In this document: piece after piece, positions 49,681 to 61,549 of the stretch
Position numbering within the stretch: the stretch's first letter is position 1
Layout: the number at the start of each line of letters is the position of its first letter
Source: Skeletonema tropicum
Lineage: Eukaryota; Bacillariophyta; Thalassiosirophyceae; Thalassiosirales; Thalassiosiraceae
Direction of reading: 5' to 3'
Length of the DNA: 64,000 nt
Assembly: GCA_037178625.1 (NCBI GenBank)
Contig: JAWZXG010000025.1
Location: 248,001 to 312,000, forward strand
The notes under the pieces: generated by a model
Database searches by the model: none
The model's input: the letters and a program-made list of their open reading frames with translations, nothing else
Told to the model about the DNA's origin: nothing
Translations under genes and position numbers: made by a program

Positions 49681-50476
49681 TTATTGAAGGTAATGTCTAT
49701 GCAATATATTCCACATTTCCGGCTTGGTGGCATACAGATCCTTCAATATCTCCTCAATAAAAAGTTTCGTCCGTCCATACGGATTCGTAGCAGTCAGCCT
49801 CGCCTTTTCAGTCAAGGGTAACATCTCCGGCTCACCATACACAGTAGCCGACGACGAAAACACAAAATGCTTCACTTCCATCTCCTGCAACTGCTGCAAC
49901 AGTGTCGTTGTCCCTCCAACATTCACATTGTAATACTCGAGCGGTTTCAAGACCGATTCACCCACAGCCTTGAGTCCAGCAAAGTGGACACAACTACTAA
50001 TCGAGGAGAATTCGGTCAATACATCACGTAGTTTATCGGCATCTCGAATATCACAATTGCGAAAGACATGTCGGTCATCCTTGGCGGCTTCAGGATGTCG
50101 AGTAAAAGTTGCTTGTTACGTGCCAAACTTTCCTCACTGGAGTTTTCGAGATTGTCAATTACGACCACTTTATATCGACCGGTGGAGAGAAGTTCAAAGC
50201 AGTTATGTGAGCCAATGTATCCTGCACCGCCGGTGACAAGAACTGTACGAATGTCATCGGTAGCATCTTCTTCTTCCTCTCCTCCTCGTGCAGCAAAGAG
50301 TGCAAATTTGGAATTGTATTGGTATTGTTTGTGACGGATTGCGAGAAGATTGGTTTGGTCGCTGCAAATGATGGGGCACTCGTGGCGGCAAATTCATGAA
50401 AATGTTCTTTGACTTTAAATAGAGGTGAATCCTTGTAGAAGATGATCAAATTTATTATTGACGCCAATAGCAACAT
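49681..50476 (-). pseudogene. GalE-like UDP-glucose 4-epimerase with N-terminal anchor, truncated
   Basis: Read on the minus strand from ATG 50476: a hydrophobic N-terminus (MLLLASIINLIIF), a linker, then after a frame change near 50290-50330 the Rossmann motif [10 protein letters not shown], then [22 protein letters not shown] and YGRTKLFIEEIL (the YxxxK catalytic pair). It ends at 49681 after about two thirds of the family length, losing the substrate-binding C-terminal part. GalE interconverts UDP-glucose and UDP-galactose. Cytosolic enzymes lack such an anchor, so a lumenal version is suggested. Truncation and frameshift argue for a dead gene. Confidence 0.8.
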
Positions 50477-50816
50477 GAACACTCCCCATTATTTTATCAT
50501 TTTGGATGGACTTGGGAGTATTGATCTTGTAACATTTTCCTTCATTGTTGTTGAGAATCGACGAGAGAGAGACGGGCAAGGGCAAGATGATTAGAATCGC
50601 ATGCAGGCGTAGGAGCCTCTGTAGGCCTCTGCCTCCGTGGGTTGTTTGATATCGGCACCGGCGTCAGTGAGACTCCCTTGTTAAAGAATTTTTTCGCCTA
50701 ACCGAGAAACAAAAGAGAAGAGGGAAGGCTACAATGAGACGAGCGGGCTACCCCTGCCCCCATTATTTCCCCCCTAAGAGCCAGCCTCCTCGTACACATA
50801 TCCCAAGCATTTTTTG

Positions 50817-50905
50817 AAAACGGTACTTTTGTACCGTTTTGTGTATATAAGTAGTAGAGCTCTGGTTTCTACGTGAGAGGCAAAACGGTACTTTTGTACC
50901 GTTTT
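50817..50905. repeat. Pair of perfect hairpins flanking a TATA-like sequence
   Basis: AAAACGGTAC-TTTT-GTACCGTTTT (stem, loop, stem) occurs at 50817-50840 and 50882-50905, with TATATAAG between. The inverted counterpart is at 57430-57453. Confidence 0.8.
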
Positions 50906-51423
50906 CAAAAAAGGTGATAGGCCTCGTGTAATTTGTTAGAATAAAGTATGAGCCATTGTGTGGCCTATAGGTATTATTATTGCGTACAAGGGCTACAGGT
51001 TTTTTGAAAAGACGCCGTTAGGAGCTGCCTAGCTTTGCCCGCTAACAAGTTGGAGTTTGAAAAAATTTTATGGAGGTGGTTTTTGTAATGGGAGTTTTTC
51101 CTAAATGATTCTTTCTGATTTTGAAGACGCTTTCTGGCTAAACTCATATTATTTGTAACTAATTTTATATGGAGGTGGTTTTTGAAATGGGAGTTTTTCC
51201 TTGATGATTATTTCTTAATTTAGAGACGTTTTCTGGCTAAACTCATATTATTAGTTACTCTTTCTCACCTCTTGCAACTTTTGGCTCTTGCAAGACAAAA
51301 AATGACATTTTGACCATGATACATGATGTATCAAGCATAAGTATCGCACTGATCCAATAAAAGCAAAGCGGACACAGATTTTACCACTCCTATTCATCAG
51401 CACATCATGGTGAAGTATGCTGA

Positions 51424-52876
51424 CTTGAAGGCTGTTTCCAAGGCGTCAAAACATTCGGCAATTGTACTACGGGAGTGAGTGAAGCCGAGCACCGAGCATA
51501 CAAGAAAAGTGCAAATGGTGTCACCCCCGGTGATGACTTGGCTACCTCTGCTGATAAAATCCTCTCGATGGATGAAGCGAAGACTGCCAAGAAGGATAGG
51601 AAAGTGGTACACTCACTTAAGTCACAATCTGGTAAGGCCAGTGACAGAGCGAAGAATGCAAAAGGTTTGTCAGATTACGTCAACAAGCAGTTGGGTGACG
51701 AGTACAAACAGAGGGTTGATCATCTCGCTTACCGTAAATGTGAAAACTTGTTTTACATTAAAAAGAGACTACAGCAAGTTCGAAAATATTTGCTCCGATG
51801 ATGATAATGCTGCTGCCCAAAGAGAGGCAGAGGAGTTATTCTGTAGTGTTTCGGAATCAATTGACTTGGAGAAATCCCGAGATGGCAAGAAATTGTTGAA
51901 GCAGAAGAGGGATAGTCTCTTTGGAGGAGGGAAAGGGTCCATGGATGAATTCAAGGCCCTTCTTTGCAAGCGGATTCAATACGTTGTCCCAAGGTTTGAA
52001 AGAACCACCATCGTAAAGGTAGTAGATATACCTGGAAGTGACTGCAACGAGAAAATGTTAGTCTGTGGCCGATGCTTCAAGAAGAAAGGGCATGCTTGCA
52101 AACATATTTACAAGCTAATCAACAGATTCCCCACACTTACAGACGCACACATTCGGTGGCATCTTGCCTATGCCCATTACCATGGCAGAAACGGAGAGAT
52201 GTTAAAACACTTTCAAGATCTGAGGGACAAGGTTCATCTACCTGGGATTCCCATCACCGACGAGGAATTAGGAAACTTGAATGCAAACTTCCCAGTTGGC
52301 TCGGGAGATGCAAATGAGGAGTACTTCTTGCGTAGTCTTCCAGGACAGCTCCGACTGAGAGGAAACAGAAAGAACTGTCACTGGAAGGCATCTCCTTATA
52401 GATTCCAAGGTGTCAATCAAAGTTGCTTTGCGTGCGACGATGTGAAAGTGACTCTTGATAGCAGCACGACTGCTGATACTTGTATTGCAGATGACTCTGC
52501 AAGTATTTCTGTCCTTGCTTCCAAGCCATTCGGGGCAAGAGCAGTTATTCAAGGTAGCAGCTCCTAAATGGTACCTAGTCAGATGGACAATGACTCAGAT
52601 GAGGAGGAGTATTCCTAAAGAGGAAGTGATGATGCATACCAAGGATACATGCCTATTTACGAAAGCTTGACAAAGCTGGTCGATGCAACAGGTCCTGAGG
52701 GGAGAGCTATATTCAAGCAACACCTCAGCGCAGCCCAAGTAGCACTCTTAAATGAAGCGAGGAAACAGAAGGGTGATCTTCCTCCCACAGAATGTACTGG
52801 AACGCAAAGCCAACCGGAGACTTCAACGAAGAGAAAGCCTATTAGGAAGAGGAAAGCTTGTAGCCCAACAAAGTAA
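51424..52876 (+). pseudogene. SWIM zinc-finger transposase C-terminal relic
   Basis: The first frame, 51424-51760 (FGNCTTGVSEAEHRAYK...), shifts to a second frame that runs to a TAA at 52565, another TAA at 52616, and an end at 52874-52876. MLVCGRCFKKKGHACKHIYKL (near 52050) fits the CxC...CxH SWIM finger, followed by FPTLTDAHIRWHLAYAHYHGR. Such fingers follow the catalytic domain of MULE-type transposases. The DDE core is not found. One frameshift and two stops make it inactive. Confidence 0.65.
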
Positions 52877-54540
52877 CTGATGTAGATGTGGGAATGAAAA
52901 GATACCATGTTCTCTGTGGAATGATATAGATAAGATAAAATTGAGTTAGATGTAGAGACTAATTGATTACAATCACAGACGATAATAGTTCACAAAACTC
53001 ACATTTTGAGTTTATCTGCAAGCTACTTCCGTCCATTGCTGGCAGAATAACAGCCACTTAGTCTTTCGTCATCTCTGTGTGGTGTAACCGAATTGCTGCA
53101 CTTGTGTACAGCTCTTCAAGATCAGACTTCTTGACGTAAGTAAGCTGTCTCATCAGCAAAAAAACATCAGGTAGCGTAACTTTGCGTACGTAGGAATCGT
53201 CCAAGAAGCGGTACCAAAGTGGCGCCAACGATCATCGAGCACATCATCACCATGGGATTTCCGCCCGATCAGCGTACTTTACTAAGCATGGTGCGGTTGT
53301 ATTAAAGATATAATGTTCGTGATGCCTATATAAATATATATGCTTGTATGAAGCAGCTTGATATGTACCGCTTTTTACATATGATGTAAAATAAAAGCCA
53401 ATTAGTGCACATGAATGTGCATCCTCAACTCCTCATCAGCAATGAACGATGGTGTTATAACAAATATTTCAGCACTATCAACACCAAACACTGTTGAATT
53501 AACGATTATTGAGTTATGATATGAATGTGTATATCTTTTTGTTGAATAATAATAATGTACGAGGCCCACAGATCCGTGTCATTCGACATATATTCATGTA
53601 GTTAAGCATCCATCTCATAAGAGAGAATACACTTTGTGCATTCAAACGATGGCAGCAGTGACCATATGCAGCTGTATCCGTCGAACATTACTTCATTGAA
53701 ACCAAAGGGCCTTAACAAGTTGTTAATGATTGCACTCAAATCTATTCAGAAGCAATGTAGCGCCATAATGACAGCCTTCTTTGGAGACAATATGTGCACC
53801 TATTCCACCCTAATCGAACTACGAGTCACCCAGCCACGACCATATCTCTTCGATTAAATGAAGTAGTTGTTGTGTCGTTGTTGTCGGATGGAAAAGTTGA
53901 TTTGAATAACGAAACCATTGGAATTTGTTCGTGGAATGGCCATGTATTGGGCGATGATGATGCCAAGGCTGAGTTCGCCGATGGTAGTGTAGGCAGTGAA
54001 ATCATCTCTATTGTCAACTTCACGGTACAAAGCGATCCTTACATATTATTGAGAGCACTTCTGTCGTGTTTAGTTGTCTCGTCATGATTAGAGGCCGGAA
54101 TAGAACAAAGAAATAGGTGACATTTGTTTGTAATCGATGATGTGATGTGTAGCAACAATGTTGGTGCCCGACGGAGCGCTATGGCCATATGAAGTCATTA
54201 ACAATGAACACACCGACACTAGATGTCAATATGTACAAGCGGCGGCGAGGGTTGGTGGAGAGAGGACGATCTCTTGGTGTTACGGGCGTAGTATCGGACG
54301 ACACATCGGGAGATTTGAGCAGGATTTGCGCTTCTTCTGGTTGACTTTTTCTTGTGTGACGCTTAGAAGGGGTATCAAAAAGTGCATTACGTGGCCTAGC
54401 CAGTAAGTTGCCTCATAACTTCAGCTGCAGCCGGTTATATAGCACGAAATGCAAATCTGTGTTCTTCAGAAGATACGATTTTTACCGCTATGCCATCAAC
54501 ATGGTGTTTTGGTTCATTTCTTCATGATGTGTGTGATCTA
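52877..54540. other. Non-coding interior, nothing recognised
   Basis: AT-rich with short ORFs (for example 53636-53857 and 53794-54087) that lack features. No RNA genes or clear repeats. Confidence 0.4.
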
Positions 54541-54566
54541 AAACGTAATGAGAGGAGCTAAGTCGT

Positions 54567-54597
54567 TCGGTCGGTCGGTCGGTCGGTCGGTCGGTCG
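54567..54597. repeat. Microsatellite (GGTC)n
   Basis: About seven tandem CGGT units. Confidence 0.9.
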
Positions 54598-54662
54598 TTC
54601 TGTCCGGGCCCTTTGGCGTGTCCTTTGGCCTTCACGGGCATTTTCGATCGACTCTTTCTTTG

Positions 54663-54956
54663 ATTGGCTTGATTTGACCCCTCATCCATGTCTCCAACAT
54701 CCTCAACAACGTACAGGAGGATTTGGATGATGCAAAGACCACGATCGAACAGGTCAATTGCTCCTTGACTAACTGGAAAACAAAATTTGATATTGTGTGT
54801 AACTTAGCACAGAGTTCTGGGGTCGATCTTGAAACCCTCAACAATATCAGAAATGAACATGATACTCTTACATTGTACAACAAGGCTCTCACTTCTAACG
54901 TCAATTACATCACCACTTTCACCAACATTAAGAAGGAATCCGAGAGTGGGTACTAA
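54663..54956 (+). CDS. Short helical ORF, unknown
   Basis: Reading LIHVSNILNNVQEDLDDAKTTIEQ...ESGY with stop at 54954-54956, a heptad-like helical stretch. An exon or fragment; no ATG is obligatory and no family is recognised. Confidence 0.25.
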
Positions 54957-57226
54957 CTCTGCCAAATCATACTAACAGTCCTGTAGAATATTATTTCACC
55001 AAATGATTTACATCTCGCTCTAATTTCTTCCTACCTGTCTTCAATCGTTTCCACACGTTCACATTAAACCTCTTCATAGATAATCCCTCTCACATAAATC
55101 AATATTCTCCCAACCGTGTCTCAGTAATCACTACACAGCATTCGTAGAAGGCAATGTACAACCTTTATTACATAATTATTAAGGTGTTACATAACGTACT
55201 ATTTGAATACTGCTATGTATATAAGTAGACACAATCAATATCGTAGTAGATAGCTGGTGCCTCCTCTCTTATTTAGAAAACCCGCACAGCGGCTAGACGA
55301 GCGTCAGCGAGGCTAGTTATGATTATGCTGCGAAATCGTGCGTGGAGCAAAAGAGGCGGGATCTTTTGTGAAATATTATATTTTTCTAATTTCGGCGGAA
55401 AGGAAGTGCCGTTATCTATCTTGTATGGGAGATACGTAGGAATCAGACTGATGTTGTTTCTGGGGTGAGACAGCTATATTAAATAGAAGTAGCCAACCTG
55501 CTATCTCGAGGGAAGTATGGAAGCTCATCGACAATAGCGAGAGCAGACAGTCTTCCGTCCATAACTTGGAGTAAGCGAGCATCACCGTTGATAGGGCGTT
55601 CAAAGACATACGCTAGTTAGGACAACCGACCACCCTTAATTGACTGTCTACCGCCCATTGCTTGACATCATCCATTTCATCCCACCAGCAGGGATGTGAT
55701 GAGGAACACAGTTGCACGATGTCCTCGTGAATGGGAAACTTCCTCTCTCCCATCTTCAGATGAAATCGATCAATAGTGCCGGCAGACTCCCACGCAGTTG
55801 TTGCTTCTGCATCTCCCTCCAACGATGTAAATATAAGAGACACATCAAATCTCCCTCCAACTTGTCAGTCAAAGGCCTTAGCCCCTTCTCCTCGTCCTAT
55901 GCCAGAGGAGGGGATTGGATCGTCGCGAAAGGATAGGGTAATTTAGAATATGTCGATGAAGACATTCCTTGGGCGAAGTCCCAGGAAAAGGGCAACCTGC
56001 AAATCTCGTGGGAAGTGTGCAAGCTTGTTCAGACCAACTAAGAAGTAATTGATTTTGAGTAGAAATGAAAAGAAATATTGCTTCGACCATATTCATTTGG
56101 CTTCTCCCCTTCCAATCGGAAAAGTAGTGCCAGACATCACAATGGGAGGCTTCAATTCAAATCTTCTCTCCGTCAATCATTCGACGTCGATCTGCGTCTT
56201 CCGTCCATTGCTTGACCATGACGAACATCGCCGTTGTACGGTGGCTATCTATTGTTGCGTAGAAAAGAGATAATTTCTCCAGATTTCCAGCAAGTCGAAG
56301 AGGGCAGCAACGACCCCTTCGATGTAATTGATTCCCAATCAGTAACGTTGGTCAGTTATTCTTGAGAATGTGATGAGCATGAGGAGCAGCCGAGATGATA
56401 CGAAGTTAGAGGAAGCCTCTCATTACAGAAAGAAAAGCAGTCAAACAGGATTAAGCCATGGGATAGCTTGCCCCCACGAAAATGGACCAAACTGCGGTGG
56501 GCACACCAAAATGATAAAAAGAATGTTACAAATTGTGTATGAATAATGCAAGAGAATGAAAATATTTCATAGCACCACTCACCTTGATTCTATTATCACC
56601 ACTGTCTGCAGGTAAAAACACAGCAATCACCATCGAAAATTGAACTGCCATCTATACGTCTGTAGCGATTGCAGCAGGTAGTCGGACTCTTCAGCGTGGA
56701 CGTAAGTTTGAAACCGTTATTGGCACTCATCGATGCCTATAAGTGACATTCCATAACAGCCGATTTCGCTAGCTGGCTTGCCATCCAATGAGAGTTACCA
56801 TGCCTAGCCACATAATTACACGGGAGAGTTTTCTGTGCAGCCTTGAAAAATAGCCCTTTTCTTGACCGTTCGTCGTCGTGTTCACGTGGCGCATGATGAT
56901 GGCGGCGGCGTCCCATCAAAATAATTAATTTGCGGTCAATAAGGCTGGTAAACGCCTGAGATGATGACAAATCATCGAAAATATGTAATAGACATTCGAC
57001 CAGAGCAGTGCCGTGAGATTTTAAAATTGTGTGGTGGGGAGAAGTGAATTATTTACACATTATCTTACCTTTTTTCACCCCCTCTTCTTTGTGCCGACAT
57101 TACGGGGGCATCGGGGGACGGCATGGACATAATAAAAGGCATGGTTGCTGTAAAAGGGATTATATGGTGAGTAATTGTTGATACGGTAGATGAATACCAT
57201 CATCGTGGCATGCTGATTTTTGAAAA
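54957..57226. other. Diverged repeats, no intact gene
   Basis: Segments near 55490-55560 and 55990-56040 share ACCTGCxAxATCTCGxGGGAAG. Segments near 55550, 55650 and 56200 share GTCTTCCGTCCAT-like and CCATTGCTTGAC motifs. The pattern suggests remains of a repeat-protein gene on the minus strand, but I cannot assign it. Confidence 0.3.
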
Positions 57227-57566
57227 ATGGATGTCCGTTTGAATTTTGACCATCCCACTAAAATGAGTTCCCTATTGATGAAATCGATCAAGTTCCGTTT
57301 ACTAAACGTCTTCAAAATGAGAAAGTATCATTTACGAAAAACTCCCATTACAAAAATCACCTCCATAGTGTTTTCCGTTTTGGCAAGTACCGTTTTCAAT
57401 GCCTATGTACGGGTCCTGAGCCCAACAGCAAAACGGTACAAAAGTACCGTTTTCAAAATGGTTGGGATAAGCCGCCCCCTCTCTAGTCGAATATATAGCA
57501 AGCAAACACACCAAAACACGAAGACAAAGTCCTCCACGATGATACACAAAATGATGCTCTTCTCCT

Positions 57567-57866
57567 TCAGGTAATAAATGTTAAATAAACCCAAAACATA
57601 CTAACAAGACCCATTTTTAACGCTGAATAGAATGTTGGTGAAGTCGGCAGGCTTCGTGCTTCAACGTAGACAGACGTATTGTGGTTCTTCCATAATTCGT
57701 CAATAATTGTTTGGAAACAAATACTGACGAAGGGCCTATCGTTTGTGACTTGAACTTCAAGGTGTATGCGTTCATCCGCGACTTGGTATTGAAGTTGAAG
57801 TTGCGCGTACTTATCGGTTGGAGTTCGGACGAAAAATTGTGGTGGGGTGAGTTTCAAGATTGCCAA
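57567..57866 (-). CDS. ORF with segment shared with copia-2
   Basis: 99 codons including FFVRTPTDKYAQLQLQYQVADERIHLEVQVTN, matched by FFVRSP...QLHYQVADDHIYLEVQVTN in the copia-2 frame near 34700-34850. About 75 nt match at roughly 85 percent by eye. The function of the segment is unknown. It lies within the right inverted arm. Confidence 0.4.
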   Translation of the reverse strand: MAILKLTPPQFFVRTPTDKYAQLQLQYQVADERIHLEVQVTNDRPFVSICFQTIIDELWKNHNTSVYVEARSLPTSPTFYSALKMGLVSMFWVYLTFIT

Positions 57867-58064
57867 GTTTTATCTATTAGGAGTACTAGCTCAAGGTACT
57901 GTGGGAATAAGTAGGTAGCAACCATACCACGCTTTCAGAAAAGATAACGCGGTAAGTGTGTGATAGTCACACTTTTCTTTCTCGTTTACGCGATGAGCTT
58001 CATAAACGAGGGAGTCCCACTTACGACGCCGGTGCCGATATCAAACAACCCGAGCCGCGGCCAC

Positions 58065-59488
58065 GTAAGTCGACTTTCTAAGTACAAAATATAGTTGACG
58101 TAGGAACTCATACTTCTTTTTGAGCCAAACAATCCACTTTGGATGACCCGCGAACCGGGCATCCCCAGCGGGCCGCCCGTTTTTCATCATCAACACCCAC
58201 CAACAAAAAAATTGCACAACACCATGGTATTGACTGCGTCCCTATCGAACAACTATTAATTAGTCAGCCGCCTTGATAACTCAAAGTGCCGTTTTTCAGA
58301 TAGGAACGCATGACAATATTTGTAGTTCAGAAATCAAAAAGGGCACTTTGGATATCTGCTAGAAATTAGGGGCCGTCACGTGGGCAAGTAGACTCTATCC
58401 TACGATGCTCTGTGGATGAGGATAGCGAAGCAGAGATCGACAGCATATGCGACCATTACCACCATATAGTACCCTATCGCCTCATCAATCGATAATATAT
58501 ACTTATGACGATGTATCAGTGCCTTCGTGGCTGATAATTCGGCCGGAGACGCCACATACACAACAAGTAGTACCTCGGTCATGGGCATCAAAATAACACT
58601 CCACATTATCGACTTTACTGCCTTTCGATAACCGCAAACATTGTATCCAAGCCACCGCCCCTTATCCTTGTTCCATACTATGGTTTTGTCCAACAATTGA
58701 GCCCATTGGAAGTGGTATGAAAGGCCGCTGTAGCTCCTACAAGTAATGCACTAAGAACGCAAAAAAATTCGTTTCCGATGGACACAACATCAACCAAATT
58801 TCGATGAAAGAAACACTCTTTGCTGGTCATCTTCTGTTGCCATATCTATTATTTGATAGGTCTCATGTGAGGATGCGAAAAGGACGATGTCGAGTTACTA
58901 AAACATCACATTAATAGTAATTAATGACATAACAAGTCACACAACATCTCAATTTTGAAAGAAAAACACTTATTCCATATTAAAATATTGCTGCAATGCA
59001 GCGCTATTACCATCCATTATGCTCTTCTATATTATTGAAATTGTGTAGAAAGCCACAAATTTGTTTCTTTTCTCCAAGAGGTTGATTGTTATATATTCTT
59101 GATGTGGAATCACCGGTGGAATAATCATCATGTCAGATATCAGTAATTCCAAACGATTTTGACCTATTTCAGCCCCAAGAGACGTCCAACGTATGTTGAT
59201 TATTCATTGACCGCGATGCAGTCCTTTTATTTGAAACGTAATACTTATTATATGGTCATTATAGACTTGGGCGGAGAGATTTGTCTCAGATTTTGCGCTG
59301 CCAATTGAAACCATAATTTCTCCGTGATGGTGCCGCCCACGACATGTACCCGCATCTGACTTGCATGTGACAAAATTATTGTCGAGACGAGACAAATAAT
59401 AACATCATTGATATTCATGGATGGTGTGCGGAGAGTAGGCTTAGCAGCGGAGGTGTTATCAATGCTTTTGTCTTCTTATTGTTATTAC
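58065..59488. other. Mostly featureless
   Basis: The minus-strand ORF at 58400-58696 (98 aa) encodes two hydrophobic stretches (VILMPMTEVLLVVYVA and YYMVVMVAYAVDLCFAIL) and could be a small membrane protein or chance. Nothing else stands out. Confidence 0.3.
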
Positions 59489-60855
59489 TAGCCGCGCAAG
59501 CGCGGCTAGCGCTTCGCGTCAGTATGTAATATTTAGTTACACATGTAACATGGTATTATAATTATTCTCTGCTGTACAGTAGTATGAGAATTGCCTCATT
59601 CTAATTTACTTATCTGCCTTTTGTTTGCGTGCAGTTCTTCTGGTTTGACTGTTCATGTTCTCACATGCTTACCACTCGCTCCTGCCAAAGAAGAAGCTGC
59701 ACCTCAAGAAGCCACTTCTCATGAATGCTTATGTTGCTTGTACCAACCGTCCAATCTATTCTTACTTCTCATGAATGCTTATGTTGCTTGTACCCACCGT
59801 CCAATCTATTCTTGCTCCTACCCTGAACTCGTTGCCGCTGCAAGAAAAGATGCTTCTACTGGGCACCTGCATCCACTACACTTCTAAAAGTACGATTGTG
59901 CACTGTGATAATAATAAAATTATTATTTGTGACACTCCCAAACTCAACCCCCTGAATGTGACACTTTTACCAAACTCAATCAATCCGCTTCGTGTTACAT
60001 ACACCTCAAAATGTGACACTGGGACTGGCTGTCACATGCCTCGCCAATAGACTTTTAGGACTTAATTCCTACGTATGACTTTGTGTACATTGAGAAGAAA
60101 CATTTTGGCGGATATGCTAATTTTGGCCAGCAAATTTTGGCTACTTAACTAACTAACGGACATGATACACACACGCACGCACGCACGCACGCACGCACAC
60201 GCGCGTCAGTTTAAGTATTAGCCGCGCAAGCGCGGCTAGCGCGTCCCGCGTCAGTACGCACAAAAAATGTTACACTCTCAAGTCACTTCTTGTATTCCCT
60301 TGCAACATGCTCACCACTCGCTGCTGCCGAAGAAGAAGCTGCACCTCAAGAAGCCACTTCTCATGAATGCTTATGTTGCTTGTACCCACCGTCCAATCTA
60401 TTCTTGCTCCTACCCTGAACTCGTTGCTGCTGCAAGAAAAGACGCTTCTACTGGGCACCTGCATCCACTACTTCTTGTTAGATTACACGTACGTAGATAC
60501 AGTAGATACAAGACTACTCTAATCAGATTGTGCACTGTGATACTTAATTATTATTTGTGACACTCCCAAACTCAACCCCCTGAATGTGACACTACCAAAC
60601 TCAATCAATCCGCTTCGTGTTACATACACCTCAAAATGTGACACTGGGACTGGCTGTCACATGCCTCGCCAATTTAGACTTTTGGGTACTAATTCCTACA
60701 TGACATTTGTGTAGATTGAGACGAAACGACCTCGCCAAAATTGGCGGATATGCTAATTTTGGCCAGCAAATTTTGGCTACTTAACTAACTAACTAACGGA
60801 CATGATATACACACACGCACACACGCACGCACGCACACGCGCGTCAGTTTAAGTA
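59489..60855 (+). repeat. Tandem duplication with 730-bp period
   Basis: Each unit begins with the 20-nt palindrome TAGCCGCGCAAGCGCGGCTA (59489-59508 and 60219-60238). Each contains a stretch with CTCCTACCCTGAACTCGTTG, several TGTGACACT repeats, GCTAATTTTGGCCAGCAAAT, and a CACG microsatellite before the end GCGTCAGTTTAAGTAT. Unit 1 has an additional 50-bp tandem copy (offset 59714/59764). Coding potential is not supported. Confidence 0.8.
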
Positions 60856-61098
60856 TATAGATAGATACGTACTTCAGGGAGAGCTAAAAAAGCAAGGCCC
60901 CGCCACTAACAAAACTTTTACGTACAAATTAGCTAGCAAAACAACTTCGCCGAAGAGGATCATAAGATGATGAACAAAATATCACATCATGTTTTACACA
61001 GAACATCGGACTACGATGAGTAAAAGACAGAGATATCATAATAAATAACATAATAAACTAATATATTTAATTATTTACACCACCGCTGCGGCGTTTGT

Positions 61099-61530
61099 CT
61101 ATTCCGTCGCCATCTCGTCTTGCTTTTTGTACCAAGCCTCGACGAATTTGTCATATCTTGCTTTCGTCGTATCATCAAAGTTGTCGTAATCTGCGTCGGC
61201 CACATCTCCTGCGATGAATGCAAGCTCATCGTAGGTTAGATATTCTGATATATCATGCTGCTCCATGTTTGGAACATCATATTTCAGCTTTTTATCTGCA
61301 TGACCTTCAAGATCTAACCCATCTTGCACCTCTTCAACAATCACACCTTTTGCAACTCTCTCCCTTGGTTCAATAGATGTCAAGTCTAACACATCACCGC
61401 CAACCTCCCCGTCACCGTAATCCAGACTGCACGCCTTCCTTACACCAAAGCTCAATCCATTCCTCTCCTGCACAAACTCATCTCCACCATCGCATGCATA
61501 GATTGCAGCTGCAACCTGGGAATGATGCAC
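61099..61530 (-). CDS. Unknown acidic protein (143 aa) in TIR element
   Basis: Acidic throughout, with LTYDELAFIAGDVADADYDNFDD and the C-terminus FVEAWYKKQDEMATE. No signal peptide or membrane segment. It lies downstream of the next ORF in the same direction, 19 bp apart, so they may be one gene with a splice or frame change. Confidence 0.45.
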   Translation of the reverse strand: MHHSQVAAAIYACDGGDEFVQERNGLSFGVRKACSLDYGDGEVGGDVLDLTSIEPRERVAKGVIVEEVQDGLDLEGHADKKLKYDVPNMEQHDISEYLTYDELAFIAGDVADADYDNFDDTTKARYDKFVEAWYKKQDEMATE

Positions 61531-61549
61531 AAATGTTCGTGCAATTCTA

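Larger units (their letters stand above)
50639..58064. mobile_element. 7.4-kb region with long inverted ends enclosing a dead transposase
   Basis: The outer ends GGGTTGTTTGATATCGGCAC (50639) and its inverse (to 58064) are perfect over about 25 bp. Further inverted matches follow in order: a hairpin block with TACCGTTTT (50817-50905 against 57385-57453) and GGAGTTTTTCxTAAATGAT (51085-51110 against 57325-57350). The left arm is about 610 bp and the right about 775 bp. The enclosed SWIM-finger transposase relic fits a MULE-like or foldback element. Target duplication is not evident. Confidence 0.55.

Noticed and set aside
55412..56300. Leucine-rich-repeat or ankyrin protein gene on the minus strand
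   Set aside because: Short diverged DNA repeats are visible, but no frame gives a consistent repeat consensus, so it is left as unassigned.
59591..60560. ORFs of 90-98 codons in the tandem duplication
   Set aside because: The two units carry different frames and lengths, and shared DNA rather than protein is conserved.
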